Assembly (NCBI GenBank): GCA_021781575.1
Contig: JAJXWP010000002.1
Span: 124,001 to 188,000 of the forward strand
Reading direction: 5' to 3'
Source of the DNA: Pseudomonadota bacterium
GTDB taxonomy: Bacteria > Pseudomonadota > Alphaproteobacteria > Rhodospirillales > Magnetospirillaceae
Length of the DNA: 64,000 bases
Shown here piece after piece: positions 8,991 to 18,927 of this stretch. The notes beneath the pieces were generated by a model. It did no database searches, was not told the DNA's origin, and saw only the letters and a program-made list of their open reading frames with translations. A program made the translations under genes and the position numbers. Position 1 is the stretch's first letter, and each line of letters begins with the position of its first letter.

Positions 8991-9677
8991 TCAGGCTTTC
9001 AGCAGATCAGGAAGCTCGGCCAAGCTGTGGACCTCGAGCTGCGGGCCGGCCGGCAGGATTTCCCGCGGCAGTCCGGCGCGATTGACCCACGCGACGTGGA
9101 AGCCGAAGGCGGCGGCACCGGCGGCATCCCAGCCATTGGCCGACATGAAGGCGACATTGGCCGGCGGGGCGTCGAAGCGATCCTGGACCAGAGCGTAAAC
9201 CGAGGGGTGGGGCTTGAACACGCCGACGCTTTCCACCGATAGAACCTCGTCGAGCAGAACGTCCAGCCCTGTCGCCATGGTGGCCGATGTCAGCATGCTG
9301 GGCGAGCCGTTGGACAGAATGGCCAGCCGGTGACCGGCCGCTTTCAGCGCTTCCAGGGCGCTGCGCGCCTCGGGATAGGCCGCCGGGGTCAGATAGGCCT
9401 CCATCAACCGGGCACGCAAAGCCATGTCGCCAATGCCCAAGGTCTTCATGGCGTAATCGAGGCTTTCGCCGGTGACATGCCAAAAGTCGGTATGCCGTCC
9501 CATGAGGCTGCGCAGCCAGGTATATTCCAGTTGTTTGCGCCGCCAGGTCTCGGACAATCGGGTTGCCAACTCGCCAAGCTGCTCGCGGCAGGTTTCAACG
9601 ATTGCAGAAAGGTCGAACAAGGTGCCGTACGCATCGAAGACACATACGGAAATTCCTGTCGTCGGCGCTCGTGTCAT
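8991..9677 (-). CDS. (S)-2-haloacid dehalogenase, HAD superfamily
   Basis: 228 residues. The nucleophile motif is CVFDAYGTLFD; the L-2-haloacid dehalogenase residues are visible in order: Asp and Thr of DAYGT, Arg of TWLRSLMG, Ser-Asn of LSNGSP, Lys of GVFKPHPSVY with the following Tyr, and Ser-Asn-Asp of SANGWDAAGA. This full set argues for true dehalogenase chemistry (2-haloacid to 2-hydroxyacid) rather than a generic HAD phosphatase. It lies between the lytic transglycosylase and pgpA genes, a setting that says little about its substrate. Confidence 0.88.
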   Translation of the reverse strand: MTRAPTTGISVCVFDAYGTLFDLSAIVETCREQLGELATRLSETWRRKQLEYTWLRSLMGRHTDFWHVTGESLDYAMKTLGIGDMALRARLMEAYLTPAAYPEARSALEALKAAGHRLAILSNGSPSMLTSATMATGLDVLLDEVLSVESVGVFKPHPSVYALVQDRFDAPPANVAFMSANGWDAAGAAAFGFHVAWVNRAGLPREILPAGPQLEVHSLAELPDLLKA

Positions 9678-9700
9678 GGCCTTTCCCCGCTGAGTTAGGT

Positions 9701-11671
9701 TTATCTCTTGAGGTCACCTTCCAGCGACCGGGCAAGATCCGTCGCGCCGAGCCGGCGCCGGTAGATCTGCACTCCTTCCAGCACTCGCTGCACATAGTTG
9801 CGGGTCTCGGAATAAGGAATGCTTTCGATCCAGTCGACGGCGTCAACCGCGGGATTGCGGGGGTCGCCCATATCCCGGATCCATTTTTTCACCCGCGACG
9901 GACCAGCATTATAGGCCGCGACCGACAATATGTAAGAGCCGTTGAACTCATCGAGAAGGTTGTTGAGATAGGCCGAGCCCAGCTTGACGTTCAGGCCGGG
10001 GTTTTGGGTCAGGGCGCTGGCCAGCGCACTCTTTCGCTTGAACGCCACTTTCAGGGCTTTGGCCACCTTGGCCGCCGTTGCCGGCATGAGTTGCATAAGG
10101 CCGCGGGCACCGGCGGAACTGACCGCCTCGAAGTGGAACGCGCTCTCCTGGCGGATGAGACCGAGGACCAAAGCCTGCTCCGGCTTCTTTCCCACCCGCA
10201 GCGGGGGAATCGGGTAGCCGGAGGCGATCAGAGGAACACCCAGCCTCTCCGACTGCTTAGCCACGGTCACGGCGATGTCGGCGCGCCCCAGCGTCGTCGC
10301 CAATCCGGCGGCGAGGGCTCGTTCGCCGGGTGTCTTGGCCATCTCGGTCATGCGCAGCATGAAGGGGCGGAGCAGGTCGGTTTCCTTGATTTCGCCCAGC
10401 ATGCGCGCGGCCTTCACCAACTCCTGATGCTCGAAGTCGCGAATGTCCTCGGCGCTGGGCAGCGGGTCCGCCGGCAATGGCCAGAGCTGGCCGTGGTCGA
10501 TCTTGGAGGCGGCAAGCTGGCCGTAGAAAGTGGTGACATGCTGGGCGGCCAGGTTGAACCAGCGGACGGCATCGTCACCCTTCCCCAGCGCCTCGGCCGA
10601 TCGGCCGGCCCAATATGCGGCCCGGGAACGGCTTTGCGCCGTGCGCACATGCTCGTACATGCGGGAGAAATGATCCAACGCGATCTGGCGGTCGCCGAGG
10701 AAGCGCAGGGCGATCCAGCCGGATAGCCATTCGGCGTCGGCAAAGGCGGCGCCTTCGGTCTGGCCGTGGTCGCGGGCGAGTTCATATGCCTGGGAAATCC
10801 GGCCTTGCTCCAGGGCGCGGCGGGCGAGAATGGCCCGTTCGACCCACCACAACTCGGGATGGACCATCTCGCGCAAGGGGCGCTTCAACAGCGCGATGGC
10901 CTGGTCGTCCATATCGTGCTGGCGCCGGTAGCGGAGCAGTTCGTAGACCAGGCCGGGGGCGTCCTTCAGGCGGTCGGGAAGGTTGGCGGCCAGACTCACG
11001 GCATTCGACGCGCCGTCGGCCAAGGCCATCCGGGCCTTGGCAAGAGCCTTTTCTCCGTCGTCGACCCGCCGCATCTGTTGCTGGGCGGCCGTGTCAAGGT
11101 GCCCCCACAGCAGCCGGTCGAGGCGAGCGATCTGGTCCTGCTCGGTCAGCAGGTCGCGGAAATTGGCCAGGAATTCTCGCTCCTGAAGGGGACCGAAATC
11201 GCCATTCACCCAGGCCTTGCGCAGCAGCTTGGCGGCCCGTTCCCGTTCACCGGCGTCGATCAGGGCCTTTCCGAAGGCCATGGCACCGTCGACGGTCTGA
11301 GGCGCATGGTCGGAAAACCAGGCCAATACGGCGCTGTCGGGGGTCGCAACCGAAATGGCTTCCTCGGCCCGCCGCAACAGCACCGGGCCCTGTGGCCAAT
11401 CGGGGTTGGCGCGGATGAAATCGGTGATCTCGCCGAAGGTGGCGCCGGAATTGGGCCGGGTGTACTCAAGCCAGTGCAGAACCTTATCGAGCAGCTTGCT
11501 GTGTGCCTTGCCGGCCGCCGCCAGGGCCCAGTCGAAATGGTCCTTTTGCGCGGCATCGAAGGCCTGACGGTAGAGTTTCTCGTCATCGGCGGACAGCAAG
11601 TTTGCTTTCGCCGGAACCGCTCCGAGCAGGGCGGCGACGACCAGGCCGACGGCAACCCACGTCTTGACCAA
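9701..11671 (-). CDS. slt: Soluble lytic murein transglycosylase
   Basis: 656 residues, periplasmic. A signal peptide ([22 protein letters not shown]) is followed by an alpha-superhelical region and a C-terminal SLT domain with [20 protein letters not shown] (catalytic Glu), [10 protein letters not shown] and [12 protein letters not shown]. It cleaves peptidoglycan glycan strands to 1,6-anhydromuropeptides. No ATG fits; the TTG at 11671 is preceded by GAGG at a good distance and leaves a normal signal peptide, while a TTG at 11707 would add 12 residues without a good ribosome-binding site. Divergent from dapA. Confidence 0.93.
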   Translation of the reverse strand: MVKTWVAVGLVVAALLGAVPAKANLLSADDEKLYRQAFDAAQKDHFDWALAAAGKAHSKLLDKVLHWLEYTRPNSGATFGEITDFIRANPDWPQGPVLLRRAEEAISVATPDSAVLAWFSDHAPQTVDGAMAFGKALIDAGERERAAKLLRKAWVNGDFGPLQEREFLANFRDLLTEQDQIARLDRLLWGHLDTAAQQQMRRVDDGEKALAKARMALADGASNAVSLAANLPDRLKDAPGLVYELLRYRRQHDMDDQAIALLKRPLREMVHPELWWVERAILARRALEQGRISQAYELARDHGQTEGAAFADAEWLSGWIALRFLGDRQIALDHFSRMYEHVRTAQSRSRAAYWAGRSAEALGKGDDAVRWFNLAAQHVTTFYGQLAASKIDHGQLWPLPADPLPSAEDIRDFEHQELVKAARMLGEIKETDLLRPFMLRMTEMAKTPGERALAAGLATTLGRADIAVTVAKQSERLGVPLIASGYPIPPLRVGKKPEQALVLGLIRQESAFHFEAVSSAGARGLMQLMPATAAKVAKALKVAFKRKSALASALTQNPGLNVKLGSAYLNNLLDEFNGSYILSVAAYNAGPSRVKKWIRDMGDPRNPAVDAVDWIESIPYSETRNYVQRVLEGVQIYRRRLGATDLARSLEGDLKR

Positions 11672-11800
11672 ACACGCCTCGATACGAAAAGCCCCTCTGG
11701 GGCGCAACTCACTACTTTTTGTTGGGAGCCAGCCCCAGCGGCCGGCATTCTAGACGGGGACGCTTCGGCGGAGCAAGGCAAACCGGCATCGTCGCAACTC

Positions 11801-11829
11801 TTGCGGGGCGGGCGGACGGCCGCTATGTT
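11801..11829 (+). promoter_or_regulatory. Candidate sigma-70 promoter of dapA
   Basis: TTGCGG (11801-11806), 17-base spacer, TATGTT (11824-11829), about 50 bases before the dapA ATG. The spacing is ideal and the hexamers match the consensus at four positions each. It lies in the 209-base gap between the divergent slt and dapA genes. Confidence 0.45.
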
Positions 11830-11880
11830 CCTTTACTTTTCGCTACCATGGCGCTTGATGGGCGCGTAACGGAGACGATC

Positions 11881-12753
11881 ATGTTCAAGGGTTCGATCAC
11901 CGCTCTGATCACGCCGTTCAATAACGGCCGGATCGACGAGGCGTGTTTCCAATCCTTCGTGGAATGGCAGATCGCCGAAGGAACCGATGGCCTCGTGCCT
12001 TGCGGGACCACTGGTGAATCGCCGACGCTGAGCCACGAAGAGCACAACCGGGTGGTCGAACTGGCGGTCGAGGTGGCGAAGGGCAAGGTGCCGGTGATCG
12101 CCGGCGCCGGTTCCAATTCCACGGCGGAAGCGATCGCCTTGACGCGCCATGCGAAGAAGGTGGGGGCCGATGCGGTCTTGGTGGTGACGCCGTATTACAA
12201 CAAGCCGACTCAGGAAGGCCTGTACCAACACTTCAAGGCCATCCACGATGCGGTGGACATCCCCATCGTCATCTACAACATTCCCGGGCGCAGCGTCGTC
12301 GACATGAGCATCGACACCATGGCGCGGCTGGCCAGGCTTCCCAACATCGTCGGGGTGAAGGACGCCACCGGCGACCTCCTGCGCCCGATCCGCACACGCG
12401 CCGCCATCGGTAAGTCATTCTGCCAACTGTCCGGCGAAGATGGAACGGCGGTGGCCTTCCTGGCCAATGGCGGCGTCGGCTGCATCTCGGTGACCTCGAA
12501 CGTGGCGCCCCGGCATTGCGCGCGGCTGCAGGACGCCTGGGCGGCCGGCGACCTGGCGACGGTCGACGAACTGCGCGACGGCTTGGCGTCGATCAACGAC
12601 GCCCTGTTTTGCGAGACCAATCCGGCTCCGGTCAAATATGCCGCCAGCCTGATCGGCAAATGCGACGGCTCACTGCGCCTGCCGCTGGTCGAGATCGGTG
12701 AAGCCAGCCGGACGAAGGTCCAGGCGGCGATGAAGGGCCTCGGGCTCATATAG
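11881..12753 (+). CDS. dapA: 4-hydroxy-tetrahydrodipicolinate synthase
   Basis: 290 residues, a TIM-barrel aldolase that condenses pyruvate with aspartate semialdehyde in the lysine/diaminopimelate pathway. Visible: [13 protein letters not shown], the [15 protein letters not shown] loop, the Tyr in [20 protein letters not shown], and the Schiff-base lysine in [12 protein letters not shown] (Lys160). The ATG at 11881 follows GGAGA; the open frame extends upstream to 11719 without support. smpB starts four bases downstream. Confidence 0.97.
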   Translation: MFKGSITALITPFNNGRIDEACFQSFVEWQIAEGTDGLVPCGTTGESPTLSHEEHNRVVELAVEVAKGKVPVIAGAGSNSTAEAIALTRHAKKVGADAVLVVTPYYNKPTQEGLYQHFKAIHDAVDIPIVIYNIPGRSVVDMSIDTMARLARLPNIVGVKDATGDLLRPIRTRAAIGKSFCQLSGEDGTAVAFLANGGVGCISVTSNVAPRHCARLQDAWAAGDLATVDELRDGLASINDALFCETNPAPVKYAASLIGKCDGSLRLPLVEIGEASRTKVQAAMKGLGLI

Positions 12754-12757
12754 ATCC

Positions 12758-13231
12758 ATGGCGCGTTCGACCCTGATCGCCGGAAACATCGCCTCGGAAA
12801 ACCGGAAGGCGCGCCATGAATATACCATCCTCGAGACCATCGAGGCGGGTATCGTGCTGGCCGGAACCGAGGTCAAATCGCTGCGCACCGGGCGGGCCAA
12901 CCTTGCCGATTCCTTTGCTGGGCAACAGGATGGCGAACTCTACCTGTTCAACGCCTACATCCCCGAATACCAGGTGAAGACGGCTTTCTCCCACGAGACG
13001 CGGCGGCCCCGCAAGCTGCTGGTGCACCGGAAGGAGATGCGCAAGCTGCTGGGCTCTATCACCCGCGAGGGAATGACCCTGGTGCCGCTCTCCATCTTCT
13101 TCAACCAGCGCGGCTTGGCCAAGGTTCAGCTGGGGCTGGCCAAGGGCAAGAAACTGCACGACAAGCGTGCGGCGGAAAAGGAGCGCGACTGGCGGCGGGA
13201 AAAAGCCAGGCTGCTGCGCGACAAGGGGTGA
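12758..13231 (+). CDS. smpB: SsrA-binding protein SmpB
   Basis: 157 residues, the partner of tmRNA in trans-translation rescue of stalled ribosomes. Typical motifs are [50 protein letters not shown], and a basic C-terminal tail ([17 protein letters not shown]) that enters the decoding centre. The tmRNA gene itself is not seen in this window. Likely co-transcribed with dapA. Confidence 0.97.
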   Translation: MARSTLIAGNIASENRKARHEYTILETIEAGIVLAGTEVKSLRTGRANLADSFAGQQDGELYLFNAYIPEYQVKTAFSHETRRPRKLLVHRKEMRKLLGSITREGMTLVPLSIFFNQRGLAKVQLGLAKGKKLHDKRAAEKERDWRREKARLLRDKG

Positions 13232-13232
13232 C

Positions 13233-13250
13233 GATCGCGCCGGCGCGATC
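13233..13250. terminator. Perfect 18-bp palindrome after smpB, possible terminator
   Basis: Nine-base arms GATCGCGCC and GGCGCGATC meet without a spacer, beginning one base after the smpB stop. A GC-rich hairpin here could end the dapA-smpB transcript, but no run of T follows, so a simple intrinsic terminator is not established. Confidence 0.4.
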
Positions 13251-13358
13251 AGACCGAAGCTGATCCCAGAAGCCACATATCCGATAGCGCTTGGATAAGA
13301 TGCGAACTATACTCAGTCGCATATTGACCACCCATTTTTGGAAAGGTCAGCCCCGGTC

Positions 13359-14426
13359 ATGTCCGGTCGAAGGAGAGCTTCGGGCGCCCTTCATCATGAC
13401 GCTGTTGCGCAAGCGCTGCGAAAAAGCGACGAGCGCTTTCGGCAGGTGGTGGAGTTCGCCCCCAATGCCATGGTCATGGTCAATGCCGATGGGCAGATCG
13501 AGATGGTCAATGCCCAGGCCGAGCAGATGTTCGGCTATGGCCGGGCGGAACTAGTCGGCCGATCAATGGAACTGCTTGTTCCGCACCACTTTCGCGGCCA
13601 TCACCCGGCCATGCGGGCATCCTTTTTCAGCGCGCCCAGTTCGCGGCCGATGGGGGCTGGCCGGGACCTGTTCGCCCTGCGCAGGGACGGCACCGAATTT
13701 CCAGTGGAAATCGGCCTCAATCCGATCGAAACAGCCGACGGCCTGATGGTTCTGTCCTCGATCATAGATATTTCAGATCGCAAGCAAAAAGAAGAGAAAA
13801 TACAAGCCGCACTCAAGGAAAAGGATATATTACTTGGAGAAATTCATCATCGTGTAAAAAACAATTTGCAGATCATTTATAGTCTGCTGGACATGCAGGC
13901 CGCCCGCATCGACGACGATGAGTTGGTGACCATGCTGAGGGACAGCCAGAACCGCATCCGATCAATGGCTCTCATCCATCAGACCCTGTACCAGTCGAAG
14001 GACTTCGCCCGAGTCGATTTCGGCAGCTTTCTCGATGTGCTGGTTCCAACGCTGGCCTCGTCCTATGGGGCAAACGTCGGCCAGATCAGGCTGCTGGCGG
14101 CGGCGGAAGACGTGCTGTTGCCCCTCAGCACGGCCATACCCTGCGGCCTGGTGGTCAATGAACTGGTGACCAATGCTCTCAAACATGCGTTCCCCGGGAA
14201 CCGGCGCGGCGAGATCAGCGTCAAGCTTGTCCGCGAGATGGGTAACCAGGTGGTTCTTTCGGTGAGCGACGACGGTGTCGGCATTCCCCAACAGCTCGAC
14301 ATCGAGCAGACCGACAGCCTGGGCTTGCAGCTGGTGACACTGCTGGCCGAGCAGCTGGGCGGTCGGCTGTCTGTCCAGCGGGCCAATCCGACGCGGTTTC
14401 TCCTGCGCTTCCCAGTGCAGAAATAG
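13359..14426 (+). CDS. PAS-domain sensor histidine kinase, HisKA_2 type
   Basis: About 355 residues without transmembrane segments, so cytoplasmic. A PAS domain spans about 20-135 ([29 protein letters not shown]); the HisKA_2 dimerisation region carries the phospho-acceptor in [16 protein letters not shown]; the ATPase domain has N-box [14 protein letters not shown] and [10 protein letters not shown]. HisKA_2 kinases usually signal to stand-alone or output-fused receivers. The start at ATG 13359 is likely; a TTG at 13338 is possible. The gene ends 14 bases before the REC-GGDEF-EAL gene, its obvious partner. The input signal is unknown. Confidence 0.9.
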   Translation: MSGRRRASGALHHDAVAQALRKSDERFRQVVEFAPNAMVMVNADGQIEMVNAQAEQMFGYGRAELVGRSMELLVPHHFRGHHPAMRASFFSAPSSRPMGAGRDLFALRRDGTEFPVEIGLNPIETADGLMVLSSIIDISDRKQKEEKIQAALKEKDILLGEIHHRVKNNLQIIYSLLDMQAARIDDDELVTMLRDSQNRIRSMALIHQTLYQSKDFARVDFGSFLDVLVPTLASSYGANVGQIRLLAAAEDVLLPLSTAIPCGLVVNELVTNALKHAFPGNRRGEISVKLVREMGNQVVLSVSDDGVGIPQQLDIEQTDSLGLQLVTLLAEQLGGRLSVQRANPTRFLLRFPVQK

Positions 14427-14440
14427 CCGGAGGGAAAACC

Positions 14441-16924
14441 ATGCCTGGTGCCAAAATCCTGATTGTCGAAGACGAACGAATCGTCGCTCTGCATCTGCGC
14501 CAGCAGCTCTCCAAGCTCGGCTATGAGGTCACCGCCATCGCCTCGTCTGGGCTTCAGGCGATCCATCAGGCGAAGGCCCACCGCCCTGATATCATCCTCA
14601 TGGATATCCACATCGAGGGCGACATCGATGGAATCGATACGGCCGCCCAGATCAAGATCGAACTCGCCGTTCCGGTGATCTTTCTGACGGCCTATTCCGA
14701 GGAAGCAACCTTGCAGCGGGCGCGGGCGACCACTCCCTTCGGCTATCTGCTCAAGCCCTTCTCGGAGCGGGAACTTCACGCCACCATCCAGATGGTCCTG
14801 CAGCGCCATCAGGTCGAAGAAGCGTTGCGGCTGAGCGAGGAGCGTCTCAGTCTGGCGCTCGAGGCGGCGGGCATGGGGTCCTGGGAACTGGATGCGCGCA
14901 GCCGGAAGATCCTGCGGGCCGGCCAAGCCGATCGGATCTTCGGGTTTTCCTCCGAAGTGTTCGCCGGAACCCTGGAAGATCTTCTCCGCCAGGTGCATGC
15001 CGAGGACCAACGGCTGGTCGCCGAGGCTTTCGGCCAGGTTCTTGCGGACGACATGCTGTGTCAGATCGAGTTCCGCCGGGTCTGCCCCGGTGGTGGCGTC
15101 CGCTGGCTGTGTGTCCAGGGCAAGGCCTTCCCGGGAAGCGCGGAAGGGGCGAAGCGGATTATCGGCGTGGTCCAGGACGTCACCGATCGCCGGCTGGCGG
15201 AGGAACGCCTGCATCAGGCGGCAACGGTGTTTGAAACCACCCAGGACGGCATCGCGATCCTCGATGCCGAACTTCATCCGATCACCCTGAACCGCGGCTT
15301 CTGCGAGATCACCGGCTACTCTTCCCATGAACTGCTGGGCCAGGCGCTTTACCTCTTCGAGCCGAGCGAGCATTCGAAGGAATTCAATCAGGACTTCAAC
15401 TCGGCACTGACCGACGCAGGGCATTGGCGCGGTGAAATGCGTGGCTGGCGCAAAACCGGGGAGGAGTTCCCCATGCTCGCCAGTGTCGCCGCGGTTCGGC
15501 CGGGCCGTGGGCAAAATGCCCAGTACGTCGCAGTGTTTTCCGACATCACTGCCGTCCGCAAGGCGGAGGAGCAACTGAAACACCTGGCCCATTATGACCA
15601 GCTCACCGGCTTGCCCAACCGGCTGCTGGCGATGGACCGGCTGGAGCATGCCATGGAGCGGTGCAGCCGAAGCCAGGGGCGGGTGGGTGTGTTGTTCGTC
15701 GACCTCGACCATTTCAAGACCGTCAACGACTCGCTGGGGCACAATGTCGGCGATGATCTGTTGCGCGCGATCGCCCAGCGCATGCGCGAGGCCGTGCGCG
15801 GCGGGGATACGGTGGGCCGCCTCGGCGGGGACGAATTCATGGTCGTCCTCGAAGAGGTGGCGGACCTTTCCGAAGTGACTGGCATCGCCCGCAAGCTCAT
15901 TGCCGCGCTCGCTCAACCGGTCGCCGTTGCCGGGCATGAATTGAAGGTGTCGGCCAGTATCGGCATCAGCCTTTATCCCGACGACGGATGGAGTCGCGAT
16001 ACGCTGCTGCGGGCGGCCGACACCGCGATGTATGCCGCCAAGGAGCGTGGCCGGAACCGTTGCGCCTTCTATACCGGCGAAATGACGGCCAAGGCCACCC
16101 ATTTCATGACCTGGAGTCAGGACCTGCGGCGCGGCTTCGATCAGGGAGAGCTGACGCTCTATTACCAACCACAGTTCTCCCTGCGCGACGGCGCGATGAC
16201 CGGAGTGGAAGCCCTTCTCCGATGGCGCCATGCGGACAAGGGGTTGCTCGGCGCCAGCGACGTCATTCCCATCGCCGAGAAAAGCGGACTCATCGTGGCC
16301 ATCGGCGAATGGGTGCTGCGGCAGGTTTGCCGGCAACTGGCGGAATGGGGCGCCATCGGTTTGTCGCCTGTCCGCGTGGCGGTCAACGTCTCGCCCTACC
16401 AGCTGCAAAGCGGCCACCTTCAGCAACTGGTCGGCGAGGCTGTCGGCAGCATAGGTATTCCGCCGGAAAGTCTGGAAATCGAAATAACGGAAAGCATGCT
16501 GCAGAATGAGCATGAATGCATCGGCACGCTCCGTGCTCTGGAACAGATGGGCGTTGCGCTTGCCATCGACGACTTCGGCACCGGATATTCCTGTTTTGGC
16601 TCTTTGAAGTCCCTGCCGATTCACCGGCTGAAAATCGACCGGGTGTTCATCCAGGATATTCCGACCGATAACAATAGCGCGGCGATTACCGAGGCGATCA
16701 TCGCCATGGCCCACCGGCTGGGTCTCAGCGTGATCGCCGAAGGCGTCGAGACCCGCCAGCAGGAGGAATTCCTTCGCGCCCGGGACTGCGAGGAAGTGCA
16801 AGGGTTTCTGCATGCGAGACCGCTGCCGGCGGCGGCCATCGCCGGATTGCTCCAACGCCGTGCTGATCGCCCGCCCAACTGGGCTGCAGGTGAGGGGGCG
16901 GCCGGGCCGGGGCCGCTCAACTGA
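14441..16924 (+). CDS. Response regulator with REC-PAS-PAS-GGDEF-EAL domains (cyclic-di-GMP turnover)
   Basis: 827 residues. The receiver (about 4-120) has Asp55 in ILMDIHIEG and the lysine in YLLKPF. Two PAS domains follow (about 130-250 and 260-375). The GGDEF domain has intact GRLGGDEFMVV and an upstream RGGD (RxxD product-inhibition site). The EAL domain has GVEALLRWR, EIEITESM, AIDDFGTGYS and IAEGVETRQQ, all intact. Both cyclase and phosphodiesterase activity are therefore possible; which one dominates cannot be read. The upstream PAS/HisKA_2 kinase should phosphorylate Asp55. The large antisense open frame here is a codon-bias shadow. Confidence 0.95.
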   Translation: MPGAKILIVEDERIVALHLRQQLSKLGYEVTAIASSGLQAIHQAKAHRPDIILMDIHIEGDIDGIDTAAQIKIELAVPVIFLTAYSEEATLQRARATTPFGYLLKPFSERELHATIQMVLQRHQVEEALRLSEERLSLALEAAGMGSWELDARSRKILRAGQADRIFGFSSEVFAGTLEDLLRQVHAEDQRLVAEAFGQVLADDMLCQIEFRRVCPGGGVRWLCVQGKAFPGSAEGAKRIIGVVQDVTDRRLAEERLHQAATVFETTQDGIAILDAELHPITLNRGFCEITGYSSHELLGQALYLFEPSEHSKEFNQDFNSALTDAGHWRGEMRGWRKTGEEFPMLASVAAVRPGRGQNAQYVAVFSDITAVRKAEEQLKHLAHYDQLTGLPNRLLAMDRLEHAMERCSRSQGRVGVLFVDLDHFKTVNDSLGHNVGDDLLRAIAQRMREAVRGGDTVGRLGGDEFMVVLEEVADLSEVTGIARKLIAALAQPVAVAGHELKVSASIGISLYPDDGWSRDTLLRAADTAMYAAKERGRNRCAFYTGEMTAKATHFMTWSQDLRRGFDQGELTLYYQPQFSLRDGAMTGVEALLRWRHADKGLLGASDVIPIAEKSGLIVAIGEWVLRQVCRQLAEWGAIGLSPVRVAVNVSPYQLQSGHLQQLVGEAVGSIGIPPESLEIEITESMLQNEHECIGTLRALEQMGVALAIDDFGTGYSCFGSLKSLPIHRLKIDRVFIQDIPTDNNSAAITEAIIAMAHRLGLSVIAEGVETRQQEEFLRARDCEEVQGFLHARPLPAAAIAGLLQRRADRPPNWAAGEGAAGPGPLN

Positions 16925-17072
16925 TCTCCGGGCCGTTGCCGGTGTCGCCATCGGCGATCTTTATCCATGTTAATGAACGATCGGCTCAATTGCTGTGGAA
17001 TAGGCCGACAGGCTGCGGAAAGTCTTCGCAGATCCATGGCGTAAATGTAGGGACGGCGGGGAGGAGACTATC

Positions 17073-17540
17073 ATGCGTTTGCCTCGCGCCGCATTGGCCG
17101 GCCCCGCACATTTCCCGGATAAATACGCGGATGCGGGCACCGGCATTCGGCCGCCGATGGATTGGCAGGGGGTATCTGGCTCTGCCGACTACGAGCGCCG
17201 ATTCCGTCTCGGGGCCATCCGGGTGCGTCGCGACGCCGCCGACGAAGCGCGGCGGCAGGCGTGCGACGCCTTTCTGGCAGGCGATTTCGGCAGCGCCTAC
17301 CGGCTGCATGTGGAGGCCGATCAGCATGAAGATGCCATCGAGCATTACTCAATCGAGATCGGGCTGATCAATCTCGATATGCTCCGGCAGTTCCCCCGGG
17401 TTCGCCTGTGCGGACAAAGGATCAGCTCACAGCAGGAGCTGACGCCGTCGGCAGAAAATACTCCGGAAAATCGACAAGATAGCCAGGACGCCTCGCAGGA
17501 CGTGCAACTGCAACTCGGATTCCTGCCGGACCGTCGGTAG
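17073..17540 (+). CDS. Unrecognised 155-residue protein
   Basis: A well-placed GAGGAGA precedes the ATG and codon use is host-like, so the gene is probably real. The protein is soluble, arginine- and acid-rich in the middle (DYERRFRLGAIRVRRDAADEARRQ), with a segment FGSAYRLHVEADQHEDAIEHYS that could be a short helical repeat. The C-terminal 40 residues are Gln/Ser/Asp-rich and probably disordered. No family recognised. It stands alone between the GGDEF-EAL gene and the sulfite-oxidase-like gene. Confidence 0.5.
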   Translation: MRLPRAALAGPAHFPDKYADAGTGIRPPMDWQGVSGSADYERRFRLGAIRVRRDAADEARRQACDAFLAGDFGSAYRLHVEADQHEDAIEHYSIEIGLINLDMLRQFPRVRLCGQRISSQQELTPSAENTPENRQDSQDASQDVQLQLGFLPDRR

Positions 17541-17621
17541 CCCGGTCCCCGATTTCCTCGATGGCGATGAATTCCGTTCCCGGGAGGGGGGAGCATCGGT
17601 GTTCTTCCATGCTTGGATAAC

Positions 17622-17648
17622 GTCCGCGGCGGCGATGCCGCCGCGGAC
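17622..17648. terminator. 12-bp perfect stem with 3-base loop
   Basis: GTCCGCGGCGGC and its exact complement flank the loop GAT, in the 172-base gap between the 155-residue gene and the sulfite-oxidase-like gene. The stem is very stable. No T-run follows on either strand, so it may be a Rho-assisted stop, an mRNA-stabilising structure or a protein site. Confidence 0.45.
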
Positions 17649-17712
17649 CTGGGGGTGAATTCCTCCGCCCTGAGCCCCATATTTGGGATAACCAACGAGA
17701 GGGGCGAGGTGC

Positions 17713-18384
17713 ATGGCCGACGAAGACGAAACTCCGCTCCTCGGAGCCCTCAAACAGAAGCTGATCGCCGCCAAAGAGAAATGGGCGCGAGAAGGACGGT
17801 CGCTGACCGGTCGGCCAGACGGCACCCATCAGCGACGGCTGCCACCTGGGCAACGGCTGGTGAGCGATTGGCCGGTGCTCGACCTGGGCGTGGTTCCCAA
17901 CCTGTCGACGAAGGACTGGAGGTTTTCGGTCGGCGGCTTGGTGGAACGGCCGGTGTCGTGGAATTGGGCTGAATTCCTGGCGCAGCCGCAACTGACCGTT
18001 CATTGCGACATGCATTGCGTGACCACCTGGTCCCGCTACGACAACGACTTCATGGGGGTACCGGCGCTGCATCTCCTCGATCTGGTGCAGCCACGGGCGG
18101 AGGCCCGGTTTCTGATGCTGCGGTCTTTCGACGGGTATACTACGAACCTGCCGCTGGCTGACTTCGCCGACGAGGATGTGCTGCTGGCTCACAGCTGGCA
18201 GGGCGAACCGCTCAGCCGCGAACACGGCGGGCCGATGCGGCTGCTGCTGCCCAAGCTTTATCTGTGGAAGAGTGCCAAATGGCTGCGCCACATCACAGTC
18301 ACCGACACGGATAGTCCCGGCTATTGGGAACAGCGCGGCTATCATATGCGCGGCGACCCGTGGGACGAAGAGCGGTACAGCTGA
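17713..18384 (+). CDS. Sulfite-oxidase-like molybdopterin oxidoreductase, cytoplasmic
   Basis: 223 residues of the sulfite oxidase Moco fold. The molybdenum-ligand cysteine is in the stretch VHCDMHCVTTWSRYDNDFMGV (Cys102 preferred over Cys98); LLLPKLYLWKSAKWLRHI matches the end of the domain, and GYWEQRGYHMRGDPWDEERY is the typical C-terminus of this bacterial subfamily. There is no Tat or Sec signal and no haem domain or YedZ-like membrane partner next to it, unlike MsrP systems. The substrate is unknown. GAGGGGCGAGG lies before the ATG. Confidence 0.85.
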   Translation: MADEDETPLLGALKQKLIAAKEKWAREGRSLTGRPDGTHQRRLPPGQRLVSDWPVLDLGVVPNLSTKDWRFSVGGLVERPVSWNWAEFLAQPQLTVHCDMHCVTTWSRYDNDFMGVPALHLLDLVQPRAEARFLMLRSFDGYTTNLPLADFADEDVLLAHSWQGEPLSREHGGPMRLLLPKLYLWKSAKWLRHITVTDTDSPGYWEQRGYHMRGDPWDEERYS

Positions 18385-18421
18385 GGCGCCATGGAGTGGC
18401 TTCTGGGGTGGCCTGCAGCGG

Positions 18422-18826
18422 TTATGTCAGGCGGCGCAGATGGGGCTTCGCCGGCATGTCCTGCTGAAGGATGTGATCGATCAGCCAGCGGCTGAGGAAC
18501 TCGGCCATATCCACAGTCAAGTCACGCCGTTTGTCGCTCGTCTGGAAGTTCTCGTGGAAATGACGGATCTGGTCGACAAGACGCCGATGTTCGGCGATAT
18601 GCGCCGCCAAGTCCGGGACGTCGGCTCGCTCCAGCATCCACTCCTCGCGGCTGAAATGTTCCGACGTTTGCCCGACGATGTTTCCCAGAATCGAGTTCAG
18701 TTCGGCGATTGAGGCCCCAGATTGGCTGCGGCTGAAGAAATGGTTCAGCCGGGCAACGAGGTTCTTATGATCGTTGTCGATGGCCGGAATGCCAATGGCG
18801 TAGGTATCGCTCCATTGAATGAACAT
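18422..18826 (-). CDS. Bacteriohemerythrin
   Basis: 134 residues, a single-domain di-iron O2-binding four-helix bundle. All ligands are present: His20 (DNDH), His57 and Glu61 (EHFSREEWM), His76 and His80 (HIAEH), His118 and Asp123 (DHILQQD). Such proteins carry or sense oxygen and are common in microaerobic, motile spirilla. It is the last of three minus-strand genes (NYN, UDG, hemerythrin) but 101 bases separate it from UDG. Confidence 0.94.
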   Translation of the reverse strand: MFIQWSDTYAIGIPAIDNDHKNLVARLNHFFSRSQSGASIAELNSILGNIVGQTSEHFSREEWMLERADVPDLAAHIAEHRRLVDQIRHFHENFQTSDKRRDLTVDMAEFLSRWLIDHILQQDMPAKPHLRRLT

Positions 18827-18927
18827 TGGGTGGCCTCATTCATTTGACGGACTTCAGTCTACAGGGCCATTCATTCTTGAGTGTCTCTATCATTCACGCG
18901 CAAAACAGACTGGAAAACAAGTGGTTT

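Noticed and set aside
14063-16951. A 962-codon open frame on the minus strand
   Set aside because: It runs antisense to the kinase and GGDEF-EAL genes, whose domains are unmistakable; the translation is His/Gly/Asp-rich without any family motif, the usual shadow of high GC in the third position.
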